Origin: JAFGGG01 sp964634205
GTDB lineage: Bacteria > Spirochaetota > Spirochaetia > SZUA-6 > RPPD01
Length of the DNA stretch: 64,000 nucleotides
Direction of reading: 5' to 3'
Assembly (NCBI GenBank): GCA_964634205.1
Contig: CAZWKE010000001.1
Location: 1-64,000 of the forward strand
Made by a program: the position numbers and the translations under genes. Shown in pieces: positions 42,472-52,803 of the stretch. Positions within the stretch are counted from its first letter, which is position 1. Each line of letters opens with the position of its first letter. The notes beneath the pieces are model-generated. The model saw only the letters and a list, made by a program, of their open reading frames with translations. It did no database searches and was not told where the DNA came from.

Positions 42472-45400
42472 ATGAAGTACGCATCTCTCATTATTTCACT
42501 TTTATGCCTTTTTTACCTTTCCTGTGGAAGCCATACAAAAATTGATTATGAAGATTTTATTGATACCAGTGCGGACAATTTTTCCGAAGCCATGGAGATT
42601 AAGCTCCAAGGCAGCCTGGATTTTTCGGAAACATCCATAAATTACTTTGATATAAATAAGATTGAAACCGGCGAATTTAAAATAGCCGAAGACGACAGCC
42701 CGCTTACGATCACGGACTTCGGCCCGGTAGGAGAGCTGCCCGTAGAAATGCGGCGGCCCACCATCTATGTGGTATTTTCCCATGCGATTGTTCCTTTAAG
42801 CAGGCTGGGCGCGCCCATGAAAGAATCGCCCTACATGGAGATAAATCCCAAAATTCCCGGTGTATTTCGTTGGTACGGTTCCAAACTGCTCAGCTTTGAG
42901 CCCGAGGAATCATTTTTTACCGGCGTACAGAGAACCTATACGGTTACCGTTTCAGCGGACGTACAGTCTCTGGGTAAAAAGAAACTGGGTAAGGAACATA
43001 AATTTTCCTTTTTTAATGAATACCTGAATATCGCTTCATTCCATCCCGGAACCCCGGCCGATCAGTACAATATTAATTATAATGATGTCCCCCCGGATGT
43101 GGCACAGAACATGACCGTACGCTTTACCTATCCCGTTGAGCTTAATCTTATCCGCCGTTATCTCCGGGTTGAGTGCGATAACCGGAGTTTCGGGTTCAGC
43201 CTTTCACGACCGGAAAAAAGTAATGATAACATCCCGGACAATCTCATCCGGAGATCGGTAATCATCACTGTACAGCAAAAGCTTCCCCAAAACAGTAAAG
43301 TAATCCTGACTATGCTGAAAGGCGCCCGTTCACGGGAAGACTGCCGGGGCACACCAAAGAATATCCAAAAGAGTTACCATACCCTGACCCCGTTTGTTTT
43401 CAGAAGAAGCGATCATTACAATTATTCCTTTCCCCGGAGTGAGAAAGGAGATATCAATCCTGTATACCTGGTATTCTCTCATCCGCTTGCCAGGGACGAT
43501 ATTGAAAAATTTTTTTCGACCTCTTTTCATCTGACGAATCTAAAAGATAATATTCAGGTATGGTATAACACGGTAAAAATCTCCAACCTGCCGGTAGTCT
43601 ATGATTCCAGTTATACCATTCATATCAACAAAAACCTGAAAGATATCTACGGCCGCAGCCTGGGGACCGATCTGGAAGAGAAAATTAAGGTGGGAAAGGC
43701 GGCAAGCTATGCCTACTTTCCCAACACCGGCACAAAAATGCTCGAATCCGAGTTCCCGCCGAAAATAATCTTTGAGTATCAGAACATATCGAGCGGCAGG
43801 TGGAAAATCGGGACGATTTATGATCCTTACCCTTACAACGGCGTTTCCTTTCCCGACAGCGAGTTGGAGGATTTTGATTTTTCGGCGGAGGTACCCAATA
43901 AAAAGCGCTACGAGGTGGTGGACCTCTCTCCCTACCTGAACAAGTCCGGTAAGGGGTTTGTGGGGGTAGCCTGGAATTTCAGGTCCACGGGCAGAAACGG
44001 AAAGCTCTTGCGGGGGTATCAGCGGAACCTTAACCTCCAGGTAACCGATATAGGCATAACCACACGCTACGCCTATAATAAAGTCATTGTATGGGTGGCC
44101 TCGCTCTCCAGCGGAAAGCCCATGGCGGGGGCGGACGTGACCCTGCTCCGCAAACGTACGCCCAAGGCCTCTTCCCGCACCAATACACAGGGGATAGCCG
44201 TCTTCAATCTGCCCCCCGGTGAATACAGGAGCAAATTCTCCGATTATAACAACCGCGATTACCTGCGCATCCGGGTGGAAAAGGGCAATGATAAAGCGGA
44301 GTTCGTGCCCAACTACTCTCACAACATGTACCATTTCGGAATCTATAATTATGAAAGACCGACAAGGATTGAAAGTCCCCGAATGGAAACCCTGCTTTTT
44401 ACCGACCGCGGACTGTATAAACCGGGAGAAACGGTCACCTTCAGGGGCATAGACCGTACGTGGTCGGCCGGTACCTATTCGGTATACCGGGGACCGTACA
44501 GCATAAGCGTCAGAGAGCGAAAATGGAAAAGCAAACCCTTCTATCAGATTACCGGCACCACCAGCGGTACCGGAGGATTTTACGGCAGTTTTAAAATACC
44601 GGATAACATGGAACCGGGGTACTTCACTATCGAATACGCGCGGGACTCCAGAAACAGGCGCAGTGTGGGGTTCCAGATTGCCCATTTTCGGAGACTGAGT
44701 TTTCAGGTTGATTTGAGTAAACCGGAGCGTGACTATTTTATCGGGGACAACCTTTCTTTCCGGGCCGAAGCAAGTTATCTGGCCGGGGGAGCAGTGGCCG
44801 GTGGTACCTACAGTTATTACTGGTTCAAACAACCGACCTATTACAAACCGCCCGGTAAAAAATGGAAGGCCTACCGATTCGGCCCTTCCGGATGGGGTTC
44901 GCAGATCAGTCTGGGTTCGGGCAAGGGGACACTTGGTATTCAGGGCACAGCGAACATCAGTCAAGAAACCACCGCGGACGGCCTGAAAGGCAAACCGTAT
45001 CGCTATGGTGCGGAAATAATTGTGAACGACATCAGCCGGCAGGAAATATCCACCCGCCAGTATGTTATTGTGCATCCGGCCCGTTTTTACATCGGCGCCA
45101 AGGTGGGAAAAGATTCGGACGGCTGGTGGTCCAGTTTTGTTCCGGCAGGCAAGGCGTTTGAGGCTGAGATAGTACTGGTAAAACCTGAAGGGCAGACATA
45201 TACCCGGGAAACCACGGTAAAGGCGGAACTGATAAAACGGACATGGAAACTGGCCCAACAGCAGGGCGTATACGGAAGAATAAATACACGTTACGAGATG
45301 GTGGAAGAGGTGGTACAGCGCGAAACATTGCATATCGGGAACGGTTCCGGCAAGGTTGGCCTTACACCCAAGGACGCGGGTTCCTATATTTTACGCTTTA

Positions 45401-48318
45401 CCGCAGCGGATACCCGGGAGCACCCCGTACTGACGGATGTCTATTTATACGCAACCGGAGCGTCATGGGTACGCTGGAATACCAGGAACCCCCAGGATAT
45501 CGATCTTGTGGTTGATAAGGAAAGTTATAATGTGGGCGAAAAGGCCAGGGTTTTGATCAAATCCCCGCTTCCCCAGGGTGATTACCTCTTAACCATCGAA
45601 CGTGAAGGAATATTTGCAGAGAAACTCATTCATCTTGAGGGTTCGGCACAATTGATTGAGGTCCCCATCACTGAAAAATATGTTCCGATTGTATATGTCG
45701 CACTCTCAAGCTACTCAAAAAGGGAAGCAACAGCTTCCTCTTACTTTGATCCCGACCTGGGAAAACCCAAAGGCTATTTCGGGATTGTCCCCGTTCATGT
45801 CGGCACCGAGACAAAGACCTGTACGGTGGAGATTATTCCGGGCAAGGACATTTACAAACCCGGCGAAAAAGCGGAGGTGACCATTCTGGTGAAGAAAAAC
45901 GGAAAACCGTTACCGGGAGCCGAGGTTACCTTTTTAGCAGCCGACCGGGGAGTACTGGACCTGATCAACTACCATGTGCCCGATCCGATAAGTTTTTTTT
46001 ACAACAGTAATAAGTTCCCCCTTGGGGTGCTGGGCGCCGACTCGCGCTCATTGCTGATAGATCCGGTCACGTATGAGGTAAAGGATCTGCAGGGGGGCGG
46101 GGGCGAGGCCGGAAAACTCCAGCACCGCAAGGATTTTGTACCCCTGGCGGTATTCAAACCCTACCTTGTTACCGATTCACGGGGCAGGGCCGTCGCCCGC
46201 TTTACCTTCCCGGATACCCTTACCACCTATCGCTCCACCGCGTTGGTGGCAAAGGAACAGATATTCGGTATTAAAGAACAGGAGATCATGGTACAGAATC
46301 CCATCAATGTACGCACGGCCCTGCCGCGGCGGCTGCGTGTGCGGGACACGGCGATCGCCGGGTGTGTACTGACAAACTTGAGCAAGAAAGCGTACACGGT
46401 AACCGTATCCCTGCAGCCGGATATTCTTGGCATCCACGGACCAAAAGAAAAAAGCGTACAACTCGGGGGAGGGGAGAGTAAGGAGGTGACCTTCAATCTA
46501 ATGGCTGAAAAACAGGGCGAGGCAACCCTGGTGTTTACCATCCGTTCTGCGGTACTCTCGGAAGAGTTGGAGCACAAACTGGTGGTGGAAAAACCCCTCA
46601 TTACCGAGGCTTTTACGGTCATGGGAAAAACAGAGTATAATGATAACGCGGACAAGACAAAGAAGGACGAGCTCTACGCAGAAGAGGGGGTGATCATCCC
46701 GCAGAGTATTGCCCCGGGGTACGGCAGCCTCACCATCCGTCTTGATTCCACCCGGCTGACGGCCCTGGCCGAGGCGGTAGGCTATCTCATTCATTATCCG
46801 GAAGGTTGTGTGGAACAACGATTGTCAGCCATTCTTCCCTTTATCCTGTTCGGGGACAAGCTCGAACAGTTCGGTTCGGAATACAGCAGGTACAATGCGT
46901 CGCAGCTTATTGAATCGCTCTTCGCGTTATTGGCAAAATACCAGCATACCGACGGAGGTTTTAACTTCTGGCTGGACCGCATCGGACGCTCCAGTCCCTT
47001 TGTATCCGCCAAGGCCGCCCATTATCTTTACCTTGCGAGGGAAAGAGGCTATAAAATTCCCTCCGATTTCAATGAAAACAAACTCCTTTCCTTTTTACGA
47101 AGTTTTTACCATAGCAAATATATCAGTGATTATATCAAGATATACGCACTTTATATCCTGACACTTTTCGGTGATAATGTGCGAACGCAATTGGATACGT
47201 TCGCCGATAAGGGGGACAGCATCGGGTTGTCCGGCTATGCCATGCTTGGCTTGAGTTATTATCGGCTTGGTGATGCGGGCAGGGCCAGGACCATGCTGTC
47301 ACGCCTGAAGAAGTTTACCATGGTGGGAACCCGCTCCATCGATCTTGTGGAAACCTACGAACACCGCTACTATTTTGACTCCATGGTGCAGAAGCTTGCT
47401 CTCCTGCTTATGCTTTACCAAAAGCTTGACCCGGGAAACGACATGCTGCAGCGAATCACCTTTACCCTGATGGGCAGACAAAAATACGGGTACTGGAACA
47501 ATACCTGGGACACCTCCTGGGCGCTTATCTCCTACAGCCGCCTCTTACGCGGAGAAACGGGCAGCGATACAAACTTTACCGCAACCGTCAGCCTTAACGG
47601 AAAATCCCTGATCAATCATGTTTTTCAGGGGATTTCCAAAGGAAATTTTGTAAAGCGGTACGAACTGTTTCACGGCCCTCTGGCACAGTTAAAACGCAAC
47701 ACCCTTTTCCCCCTGCGCCTGGGCAAAAAGGGCAGGGGTATGCTGTATTACAGTGCAAGCATACGCTACGCGCTTCCCGCCGAAATCGCTCCGGCACGTG
47801 ATGAGGGATTCAGTGTATTTTCCGAAATCTATGACCTTGACGGAAAAAAAGTTGAAGGAAGAAACCTTGAGCTGGGGAAAACCTACAGAATGCATACCGT
47901 CATCTCCAGCTCCAAACGGCGGACACTTGTAGTCTTACGGGTACCGGTACCGTCGGGGGCGGAGGTTATTGATGCCTCGTTCGTTACTTCCGGCCGCTAT
48001 TATAACAAGGGCGGGGTCAATACCAGGCAGTGGGTTCGGGAGACCATCTACGGCGATCAGTTTACCTTTGTGGGGGAGGGTTCTTACTACATGACTCCCG
48101 GCGGCCTGTTCTTTGATTTTTACGGTCCCGAGCAGAAGATCCTGGACAACGAGGTGAAATATTACTTTGACGATCTGTATCGTGGGAAACAGGAAGTGAC
48201 CTTTTTATTCAGAACCACCTCAGCAGGCATCTACCCGACCCCGCCCGCATCGGCAGAGTGTATGTATGAGGAGGAGGTATTCGGACGTGCACAGGGACGG
48301 CTGCTGGTGATAAAATAG
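42472..48318 (+). CDS. Bacterial alpha-2-macroglobulin lipoprotein with intact thioester
   Basis: 1948 aa, larger than the roughly 1650 aa of the E. coli protein. The signal peptide ends LFYLSCGS, a relaxed lipobox, so it should be anchored in the periplasm or outer layer. Macroglobulin beta domains follow, including MAGADVTLLRKRTPKASS and RGLYKPGETVTFRG (the MG pattern DRGLYKPGE) and DKESYNVGEKARVLI. The thioester motif GCVEQ is intact at about residue 1446, inside an alpha-helical toroid (about 1400-1700; GGFNFWLDRIG, LSGYAMLGLSYYRLG). A receptor-binding-like C-terminal domain ends the protein. It would trap attacking proteases by covalent linkage. AGGAGA precedes the ATG. It is followed after 35 bp by pbpC, the classical pairing, so damage to the wall and protease attack may be handled together. 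Confidence 0.93.
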   Translation: MKYASLIISLLCLFYLSCGSHTKIDYEDFIDTSADNFSEAMEIKLQGSLDFSETSINYFDINKIETGEFKIAEDDSPLTITDFGPVGELPVEMRRPTIYVVFSHAIVPLSRLGAPMKESPYMEINPKIPGVFRWYGSKLLSFEPEESFFTGVQRTYTVTVSADVQSLGKKKLGKEHKFSFFNEYLNIASFHPGTPADQYNINYNDVPPDVAQNMTVRFTYPVELNLIRRYLRVECDNRSFGFSLSRPEKSNDNIPDNLIRRSVIITVQQKLPQNSKVILTMLKGARSREDCRGTPKNIQKSYHTLTPFVFRRSDHYNYSFPRSEKGDINPVYLVFSHPLARDDIEKFFSTSFHLTNLKDNIQVWYNTVKISNLPVVYDSSYTIHINKNLKDIYGRSLGTDLEEKIKVGKAASYAYFPNTGTKMLESEFPPKIIFEYQNISSGRWKIGTIYDPYPYNGVSFPDSELEDFDFSAEVPNKKRYEVVDLSPYLNKSGKGFVGVAWNFRSTGRNGKLLRGYQRNLNLQVTDIGITTRYAYNKVIVWVASLSSGKPMAGADVTLLRKRTPKASSRTNTQGIAVFNLPPGEYRSKFSDYNNRDYLRIRVEKGNDKAEFVPNYSHNMYHFGIYNYERPTRIESPRMETLLFTDRGLYKPGETVTFRGIDRTWSAGTYSVYRGPYSISVRERKWKSKPFYQITGTTSGTGGFYGSFKIPDNMEPGYFTIEYARDSRNRRSVGFQIAHFRRLSFQVDLSKPERDYFIGDNLSFRAEASYLAGGAVAGGTYSYYWFKQPTYYKPPGKKWKAYRFGPSGWGSQISLGSGKGTLGIQGTANISQETTADGLKGKPYRYGAEIIVNDISRQEISTRQYVIVHPARFYIGAKVGKDSDGWWSSFVPAGKAFEAEIVLVKPEGQTYTRETTVKAELIKRTWKLAQQQGVYGRINTRYEMVEEVVQRETLHIGNGSGKVGLTPKDAGSYILRFTAADTREHPVLTDVYLYATGASWVRWNTRNPQDIDLVVDKESYNVGEKARVLIKSPLPQGDYLLTIEREGIFAEKLIHLEGSAQLIEVPITEKYVPIVYVALSSYSKREATASSYFDPDLGKPKGYFGIVPVHVGTETKTCTVEIIPGKDIYKPGEKAEVTILVKKNGKPLPGAEVTFLAADRGVLDLINYHVPDPISFFYNSNKFPLGVLGADSRSLLIDPVTYEVKDLQGGGGEAGKLQHRKDFVPLAVFKPYLVTDSRGRAVARFTFPDTLTTYRSTALVAKEQIFGIKEQEIMVQNPINVRTALPRRLRVRDTAIAGCVLTNLSKKAYTVTVSLQPDILGIHGPKEKSVQLGGGESKEVTFNLMAEKQGEATLVFTIRSAVLSEELEHKLVVEKPLITEAFTVMGKTEYNDNADKTKKDELYAEEGVIIPQSIAPGYGSLTIRLDSTRLTALAEAVGYLIHYPEGCVEQRLSAILPFILFGDKLEQFGSEYSRYNASQLIESLFALLAKYQHTDGGFNFWLDRIGRSSPFVSAKAAHYLYLARERGYKIPSDFNENKLLSFLRSFYHSKYISDYIKIYALYILTLFGDNVRTQLDTFADKGDSIGLSGYAMLGLSYYRLGDAGRARTMLSRLKKFTMVGTRSIDLVETYEHRYYFDSMVQKLALLLMLYQKLDPGNDMLQRITFTLMGRQKYGYWNNTWDTSWALISYSRLLRGETGSDTNFTATVSLNGKSLINHVFQGISKGNFVKRYELFHGPLAQLKRNTLFPLRLGKKGRGMLYYSASIRYALPAEIAPARDEGFSVFSEIYDLDGKKVEGRNLELGKTYRMHTVISSSKRRTLVVLRVPVPSGAEVIDASFVTSGRYYNKGGVNTRQWVRETIYGDQFTFVGEGSYYMTPGGLFFDFYGPEQKILDNEVKYYFDDLYRGKQEVTFLFRTTSAGIYPTPPASAECMYEEEVFGRAQGRLLVIK

Positions 48319-48353
48319 TACCGGCTTTTTTATAAATAAGAACGGCATCAGTC

Positions 48354-50630
48354 ATGAAATCCGGAGATACCATTAAGAATATACTTATCACCTTGGTTGT
48401 TTTGCTGCTCCTCATCCAGCTCTTCTTTACCTTTCTGCCGTATCCGGAACTTACCCGTTTCAGGGAAAACCCCTACAGCCTCCACATCCTGGACCGGAAC
48501 GGAACCCTGCTGCAGGTACTTGCCCTGGGAAACGGACTGAGACGGGAGTTTATTCCGCTTAAGGATGTCCCGCCAATCATACTCAGGGTATTTATAAGCG
48601 CCGAAGACGCTAATTTTTTTACCCACCGCGGCTACGACCCGGTTGCCTTATTTCGCGCCTGGGAACAGAACCTGCGGCACGGGGAAATTGTCTCCGGCGC
48701 CTCGACCATCACCATGCAGCTTGCGCGTATCATCTCACCGCATAAAGGAGGATACGCGGGAAAAATAGAGGAAATATTTCATGCGCTTCTTATTGAAGCC
48801 AGAATGAATAAAACCGATATTCTTGAACTCTGGCTGAACAGCATACCCTTCGGTTTCAACACCGTAGGCATTGCTTCGGCCAGCAAGGTGTTCTTCGGGG
48901 AGCCCCTGCAAAGTCTTTTACCGGCGGACTGTATTCTCTTGGCACTCATACCGAGAAACCCGGCAAAATATAATCCACTCCAAGGCGGCCGAGAGATAGT
49001 ACAGGCAGGGCTTGCGCTGGCACGGCGAATCGGTATTCCCCTGAGCGCGGCCGAAATCGAACAGGCCCTGGAGAGGGCAAAAAATTTTGCCGGAAAATAC
49101 CATTGGCCGTTTTTTGCTCCGCATTTTGTTCATTACGTGACCGAACACCTTTCACCGGCTGAGTTGGCTGCGGGGAGACCGGTGTATACTTCACTGGATC
49201 TGGAACTGAACCGGCGGGTGGAGGCGGCTATAAAAACAAAAATAGCGGCCGCCTATTCCAACAGAATCCAAAATGGGGCGGCATTACTATTGGACAACAG
49301 GACCGGTGAAATTCTGGCATACGTGGGTTCACAAGACTATTTCGACCCGGAATACAGCGGCCAGATCGACGGCATCCAGATCAGGAACCAGCCGGGCTCA
49401 ACCCTGAAGCCATACCTCTATGCCCTTGCCCTGACCAAGGGCTTTACCGCGGCATCCGTGCTGCCCGACATCCCCACCGATTTCGGGGGAGAAGAGGTCT
49501 ACATTCCCCTTAACTTCAACGAGCGCTTTAACGGGCCGGTCCGCCTGCGGGTGGCTTTGGCGTCCTCATTGAATGTTCCCGCCGTCTATCTCCTGGAACG
49601 CCTGGGGGTTAAAAACTTTTCCGATAAGCTCATTGAATTGGGATTTAACTCATTGAAAGACCAGGCGTCATCCGTAGGTATAGGGCTTGCCCTGGGAAAC
49701 GCCGAAGTCAGCTTATATGAGCTTGTACGGGCATTCTCAGTGTTTCCTCGGGATGGAAAACTGTTACCGACCACCTGGAGAAGACGATCCAGGGAGGGGA
49801 AAACGGATTTCATCGACGGGAAACAGGTGTTCGATCCTCTTTCCGCCGGAATTATCAGAGACATCCTCTCCGACGAAGAAAGCAGGATACCCGGATTCGG
49901 CCCGGATTCAATCTTAAATACACCGTTTCCCGCTATCTTTAAAACCGGGACCTCCAACCAGTTCAATAATATCTGGGCCGTCGGGGCGACTCCCCGGTAT
50001 ACAATGGGTGTGTGGATGGGAAATTTTTCCGGGCACACGGTAATCGGGGCCCCGGGCAGTTCCCTGCCCGCGCAGGTGGTTGTTCAAGTTCTCTCACCGC
50101 TTTCCGTCCCCGGGGAAAATTTTCCGAAAATTGCAAATGCACAGCGGATTCAAATCTGTACCCTCTCCGGGGGGAAGGCCACGCCCCTCTGCCCGGCGAC
50201 GACCATGGAATACTTTCCGCCCGGTACCGAACCCGCTCCCTGTACCTATCATGTTGAGGTTAACGGTCGGGTTATTATCAACTATCCGCCCGAATACCAG
50301 CTCTGGGCAATGGAAAGCGGGCATGTCTACGACATACGGCGGACGACAGGAACATCCGGGGATAGTACCTCCGGGAAGGTACGGATAATCCATCCCGCGC
50401 CTGATGCGGTATTCTTTTATGATCCCGCTATCCCCGCCGGGGAACAGGCCGTTCGCATTGAGGTCATCAGCCAGGATCCCTCCTCCAGCGTGGAATTATC
50501 TGTGGATGGTGTACCGGTGGCACAGGGATTTTCACCGCTTGCCTGTACCATCCCCCTGGTACCGGGAGAGCATAGGGTCCTGGCCCAAGGGAAAAACGGA
50601 TATGATGAGCTCCATTTCGAGGTACGCTGA
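48354..50630 (+). CDS. pbpC: Penicillin-binding protein 1C
   Basis: 758 aa. An N-terminal membrane helix (NILITLVVLLLLIQLFFTFL), GT51 transglycosylase (EDANFFTHRGYDP with catalytic Glu, GASTITMQLAR), transpeptidase (SxxK as QPGSTLKPYLY, SxN as SLNVP, KTG as FKTGTSNQ), and a C-terminal BiPBP_C domain (about 660-755; VRIIHPAPDAVFFYDP, LSVDGVPVAQG). It polymerises and cross-links peptidoglycan. Its partner gene upstream is alpha-2-macroglobulin. Confidence 0.96.
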   Translation: MKSGDTIKNILITLVVLLLLIQLFFTFLPYPELTRFRENPYSLHILDRNGTLLQVLALGNGLRREFIPLKDVPPIILRVFISAEDANFFTHRGYDPVALFRAWEQNLRHGEIVSGASTITMQLARIISPHKGGYAGKIEEIFHALLIEARMNKTDILELWLNSIPFGFNTVGIASASKVFFGEPLQSLLPADCILLALIPRNPAKYNPLQGGREIVQAGLALARRIGIPLSAAEIEQALERAKNFAGKYHWPFFAPHFVHYVTEHLSPAELAAGRPVYTSLDLELNRRVEAAIKTKIAAAYSNRIQNGAALLLDNRTGEILAYVGSQDYFDPEYSGQIDGIQIRNQPGSTLKPYLYALALTKGFTAASVLPDIPTDFGGEEVYIPLNFNERFNGPVRLRVALASSLNVPAVYLLERLGVKNFSDKLIELGFNSLKDQASSVGIGLALGNAEVSLYELVRAFSVFPRDGKLLPTTWRRRSREGKTDFIDGKQVFDPLSAGIIRDILSDEESRIPGFGPDSILNTPFPAIFKTGTSNQFNNIWAVGATPRYTMGVWMGNFSGHTVIGAPGSSLPAQVVVQVLSPLSVPGENFPKIANAQRIQICTLSGGKATPLCPATTMEYFPPGTEPAPCTYHVEVNGRVIINYPPEYQLWAMESGHVYDIRRTTGTSGDSTSGKVRIIHPAPDAVFFYDPAIPAGEQAVRIEVISQDPSSSVELSVDGVPVAQGFSPLACTIPLVPGEHRVLAQGKNGYDELHFEVR

Positions 50631-50675
50631 ATATTAAAAAACATATATATCTTTAGTAATTTTTGGATTGTTATT

Positions 50676-51935
50676 TTGGGTGTATATGTTTATAATAATT
50701 TTGTGGCAAACAGCTCGGCAAATATAAGCAAAATTCTCAAACTGGAATCCGAATTCAACCGCATCCAGGATGTTGATATATTGCTGGAGAGAATACTTAC
50801 GGAGGCCCGACGCATGCTTCAGGCCGACGCAGGTTCTATTTATATTGTCGAAGGTAATAAACTGACCATTAAATACTCCCAGAATGATACAAAACAAAAA
50901 GAACTTCCGCCGGGGCAAAAACTTATTTATTCGATATTTAAACTGAACGTCAATAAAAAAACCGTTGCAGGGTATGTGGCCTGCACAGGCGAAATCGTAA
51001 ATATCCCCGACGTTTATACCATTGCCCCCAACGCCCCTTATCACTATGATCCCAGTTTTGATAAACTGGCCGGATACAAAACCGGTTCCATGCTTACCAT
51101 CCCCTTAAAATTAAACACGGGAACCCTCATCGGCCTGATCCAGATTATCAATAAAAAGAATGCCGCCGGGGAAATTATCCCATTCACTAAAAACGATGAG
51201 CTTCTGGCCATGCATTTCGGGAATAACGCCACCGTTGCGCTGCAGAGGGCCCAGATGACCAGAACCATTATCCTGCGGATGATTAAAATGTCGGCTTTAC
51301 GGGACCCCAAAGAAACCGGTATGCACGTTAACCGGGTGGCCGGGTACGCGGTTGAAATCTATGAACGATACGCCAATAAACACGCCATCCCGGAAAAAGA
51401 AGTACAAAAAAACCGCGACATGCTGCGTATGGCCGCCATGCTGCACGATGTCGGTAAGATCGCCATCTCCGATACCATTTTAAAGAAACCCGGGAAACTC
51501 AACCAAAGCGAATTTGACATTATGAAGGGCCACACCTACCTGGGGGCGAGGCTTTTTATGGACACACAATCGGAGTTCGATGAGGTCGCCGCCCAGATTG
51601 CCTTAAGCCACCATGAAAAATGGAACGGGAAAGGATACCCGGGATATATCAATATCGCCAATGGCAAACCAAAAAAAAAGGATAAGGACGGGAATCCCAA
51701 AGGACTTAAGGGAAAACAGATTCCCCTCTGGGGAAGAATAGTTGCCATAGCGGACGTATACGATGCACTCTCATCCAAACGGGTCTATAAAGAAAAATGG
51801 GAACAGGAAAAGGTATTGGAAGAGATTAATAATCTATCGGGCAGCAGTTTTGATCCGGAGCTGGTGGATATTTTTTTTGAGGTCCTCCCTCATATAAAAC
51901 AGATCTCCGAACGCTACGCCGAGGAATTAGAGTAA
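50676..51935 (+). CDS. GAF-HD-GYP cyclic di-GMP phosphodiesterase
   Basis: 419 aa. A GAF domain (about 20-185; ILTEARRMLQADAGSIYIVEGNKL) is followed by an HD-GYP domain (about 200-415) with MLHDVGKIAI (HD) and HHEKWNGKGYPG (GYP) intact, so it should hydrolyse cyclic di-GMP to pGpG or GMP. A lysine-rich insertion (about residue 330, KPKKKDKDGNPKGLKGK) sits just after the GYP loop. No membrane segment. The start is a TTG at 50676; an in-frame GTG ten codons later is the alternative, and neither has a strong ribosome site. The PilZ-like gene follows 31 bp downstream. Confidence 0.9.
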   Translation: MGVYVYNNFVANSSANISKILKLESEFNRIQDVDILLERILTEARRMLQADAGSIYIVEGNKLTIKYSQNDTKQKELPPGQKLIYSIFKLNVNKKTVAGYVACTGEIVNIPDVYTIAPNAPYHYDPSFDKLAGYKTGSMLTIPLKLNTGTLIGLIQIINKKNAAGEIIPFTKNDELLAMHFGNNATVALQRAQMTRTIILRMIKMSALRDPKETGMHVNRVAGYAVEIYERYANKHAIPEKEVQKNRDMLRMAAMLHDVGKIAISDTILKKPGKLNQSEFDIMKGHTYLGARLFMDTQSEFDEVAAQIALSHHEKWNGKGYPGYINIANGKPKKKDKDGNPKGLKGKQIPLWGRIVAIADVYDALSSKRVYKEKWEQEKVLEEINNLSGSSFDPELVDIFFEVLPHIKQISERYAEELE

Positions 51936-51966
51936 GCCTTCATCACCTTGGGGTTATGGTGTTTTT

Positions 51967-52776
51967 GTGAATAAAGATGTAACCGATTCGGTAAAAATTT
52001 ATTTTATAGAACCCATCGAAATGATCTCAGTAGTCATCGATACATTAATCAAATTAAACTTTGAGGCATATTCCATTTCGGAAATCTATAAACATAAACT
52101 TATTTCCGTCTTAAAAACAAATCCCCGCAGCGTTGTGTATATCTGTGTAATGAGTGATTCAAGCCTGGATGAATGGATGGAATACCTTGATGAGCTGCAG
52201 AAACTCACGGAAGTCCAGCTCCAGGTAGGTGCCTTCATCTACAGTAAAATGCCTTTTGACGCTAAAATACGCTTTCTGGAAAGGGGTATTGCCACGATTC
52301 CCTTTGAAAGTCTGAAACTCCATACACTACAGACCCTGAAAAAAATCCTGACATATTTTGAGGCCGGTGGAAAGAAAAAATATGTATCTGCTCCGACCTC
52401 CGGTATCTGCCAGGCGTATTTCAAGATAAAAGGGCAGCCGACCCAATTACATGCCGACATTCTCTCACTCTCGGTATTTGCTTTTTCCTGCAGGATTAAA
52501 CAACAGGACCGGCTTCATTTCGGCACCGGCGCTTATTACCGGGACGTCACACTCTTGCTTCGTGGTCGCCGTGTGGGTATTTCCGCCCAGTTTATCGGTT
52601 TCGGTAAGGACAATCCTCATATTGGAATCTTCAAGATAGTTGTTGCTTCAACAGAAGGTGCCGCCGGCGGATATCATAATCAACTTCCCCATGATGTAAA
52701 GAACAAACTCTATGCTGCCGTGAAATCGTTTTTAAAAGACAATTTAAAAAAGAAAATCGATGCAATTCCCGATTAG
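51967..52776 (+). CDS. Two-domain protein with receiver-like N-terminus and PilZ-like C-terminus
   Basis: 269 aa. The first 120 residues have an alternating strand-helix pattern (VKIYFIEPIEMISVVIDTLIKLNF, SVVYICVMSD, VQLQVGAFIY) like a receiver that lacks the phospho-acceptor Asp. The C-terminal part (about 140-260) looks like a PilZ barrel (HADILSLSVFAFSCRI, DRLHFGTG, VTLLLRGRRVGISAQFIGFG), but the RxxxR that grips cyclic di-GMP is missing. It may be a partner or effector of the adjacent HD-GYP protein. GTG start at 51967. The PilZ call rests on pattern only. Confidence 0.5.
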   Translation: MNKDVTDSVKIYFIEPIEMISVVIDTLIKLNFEAYSISEIYKHKLISVLKTNPRSVVYICVMSDSSLDEWMEYLDELQKLTEVQLQVGAFIYSKMPFDAKIRFLERGIATIPFESLKLHTLQTLKKILTYFEAGGKKKYVSAPTSGICQAYFKIKGQPTQLHADILSLSVFAFSCRIKQQDRLHFGTGAYYRDVTLLLRGRRVGISAQFIGFGKDNPHIGIFKIVVASTEGAAGGYHNQLPHDVKNKLYAAVKSFLKDNLKKKIDAIPD

Positions 52777-52803
52777 AAAGACTTATGGAACACCGACAGA
52801 GGG

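Noticed and set aside
43540..45333. A 597-codon open frame antisense to the alpha-2-macroglobulin gene
   Set aside because: It lies wholly opposite a strongly conserved gene, its translation matches no known family, and it mirrors the codon pattern of the sense strand.
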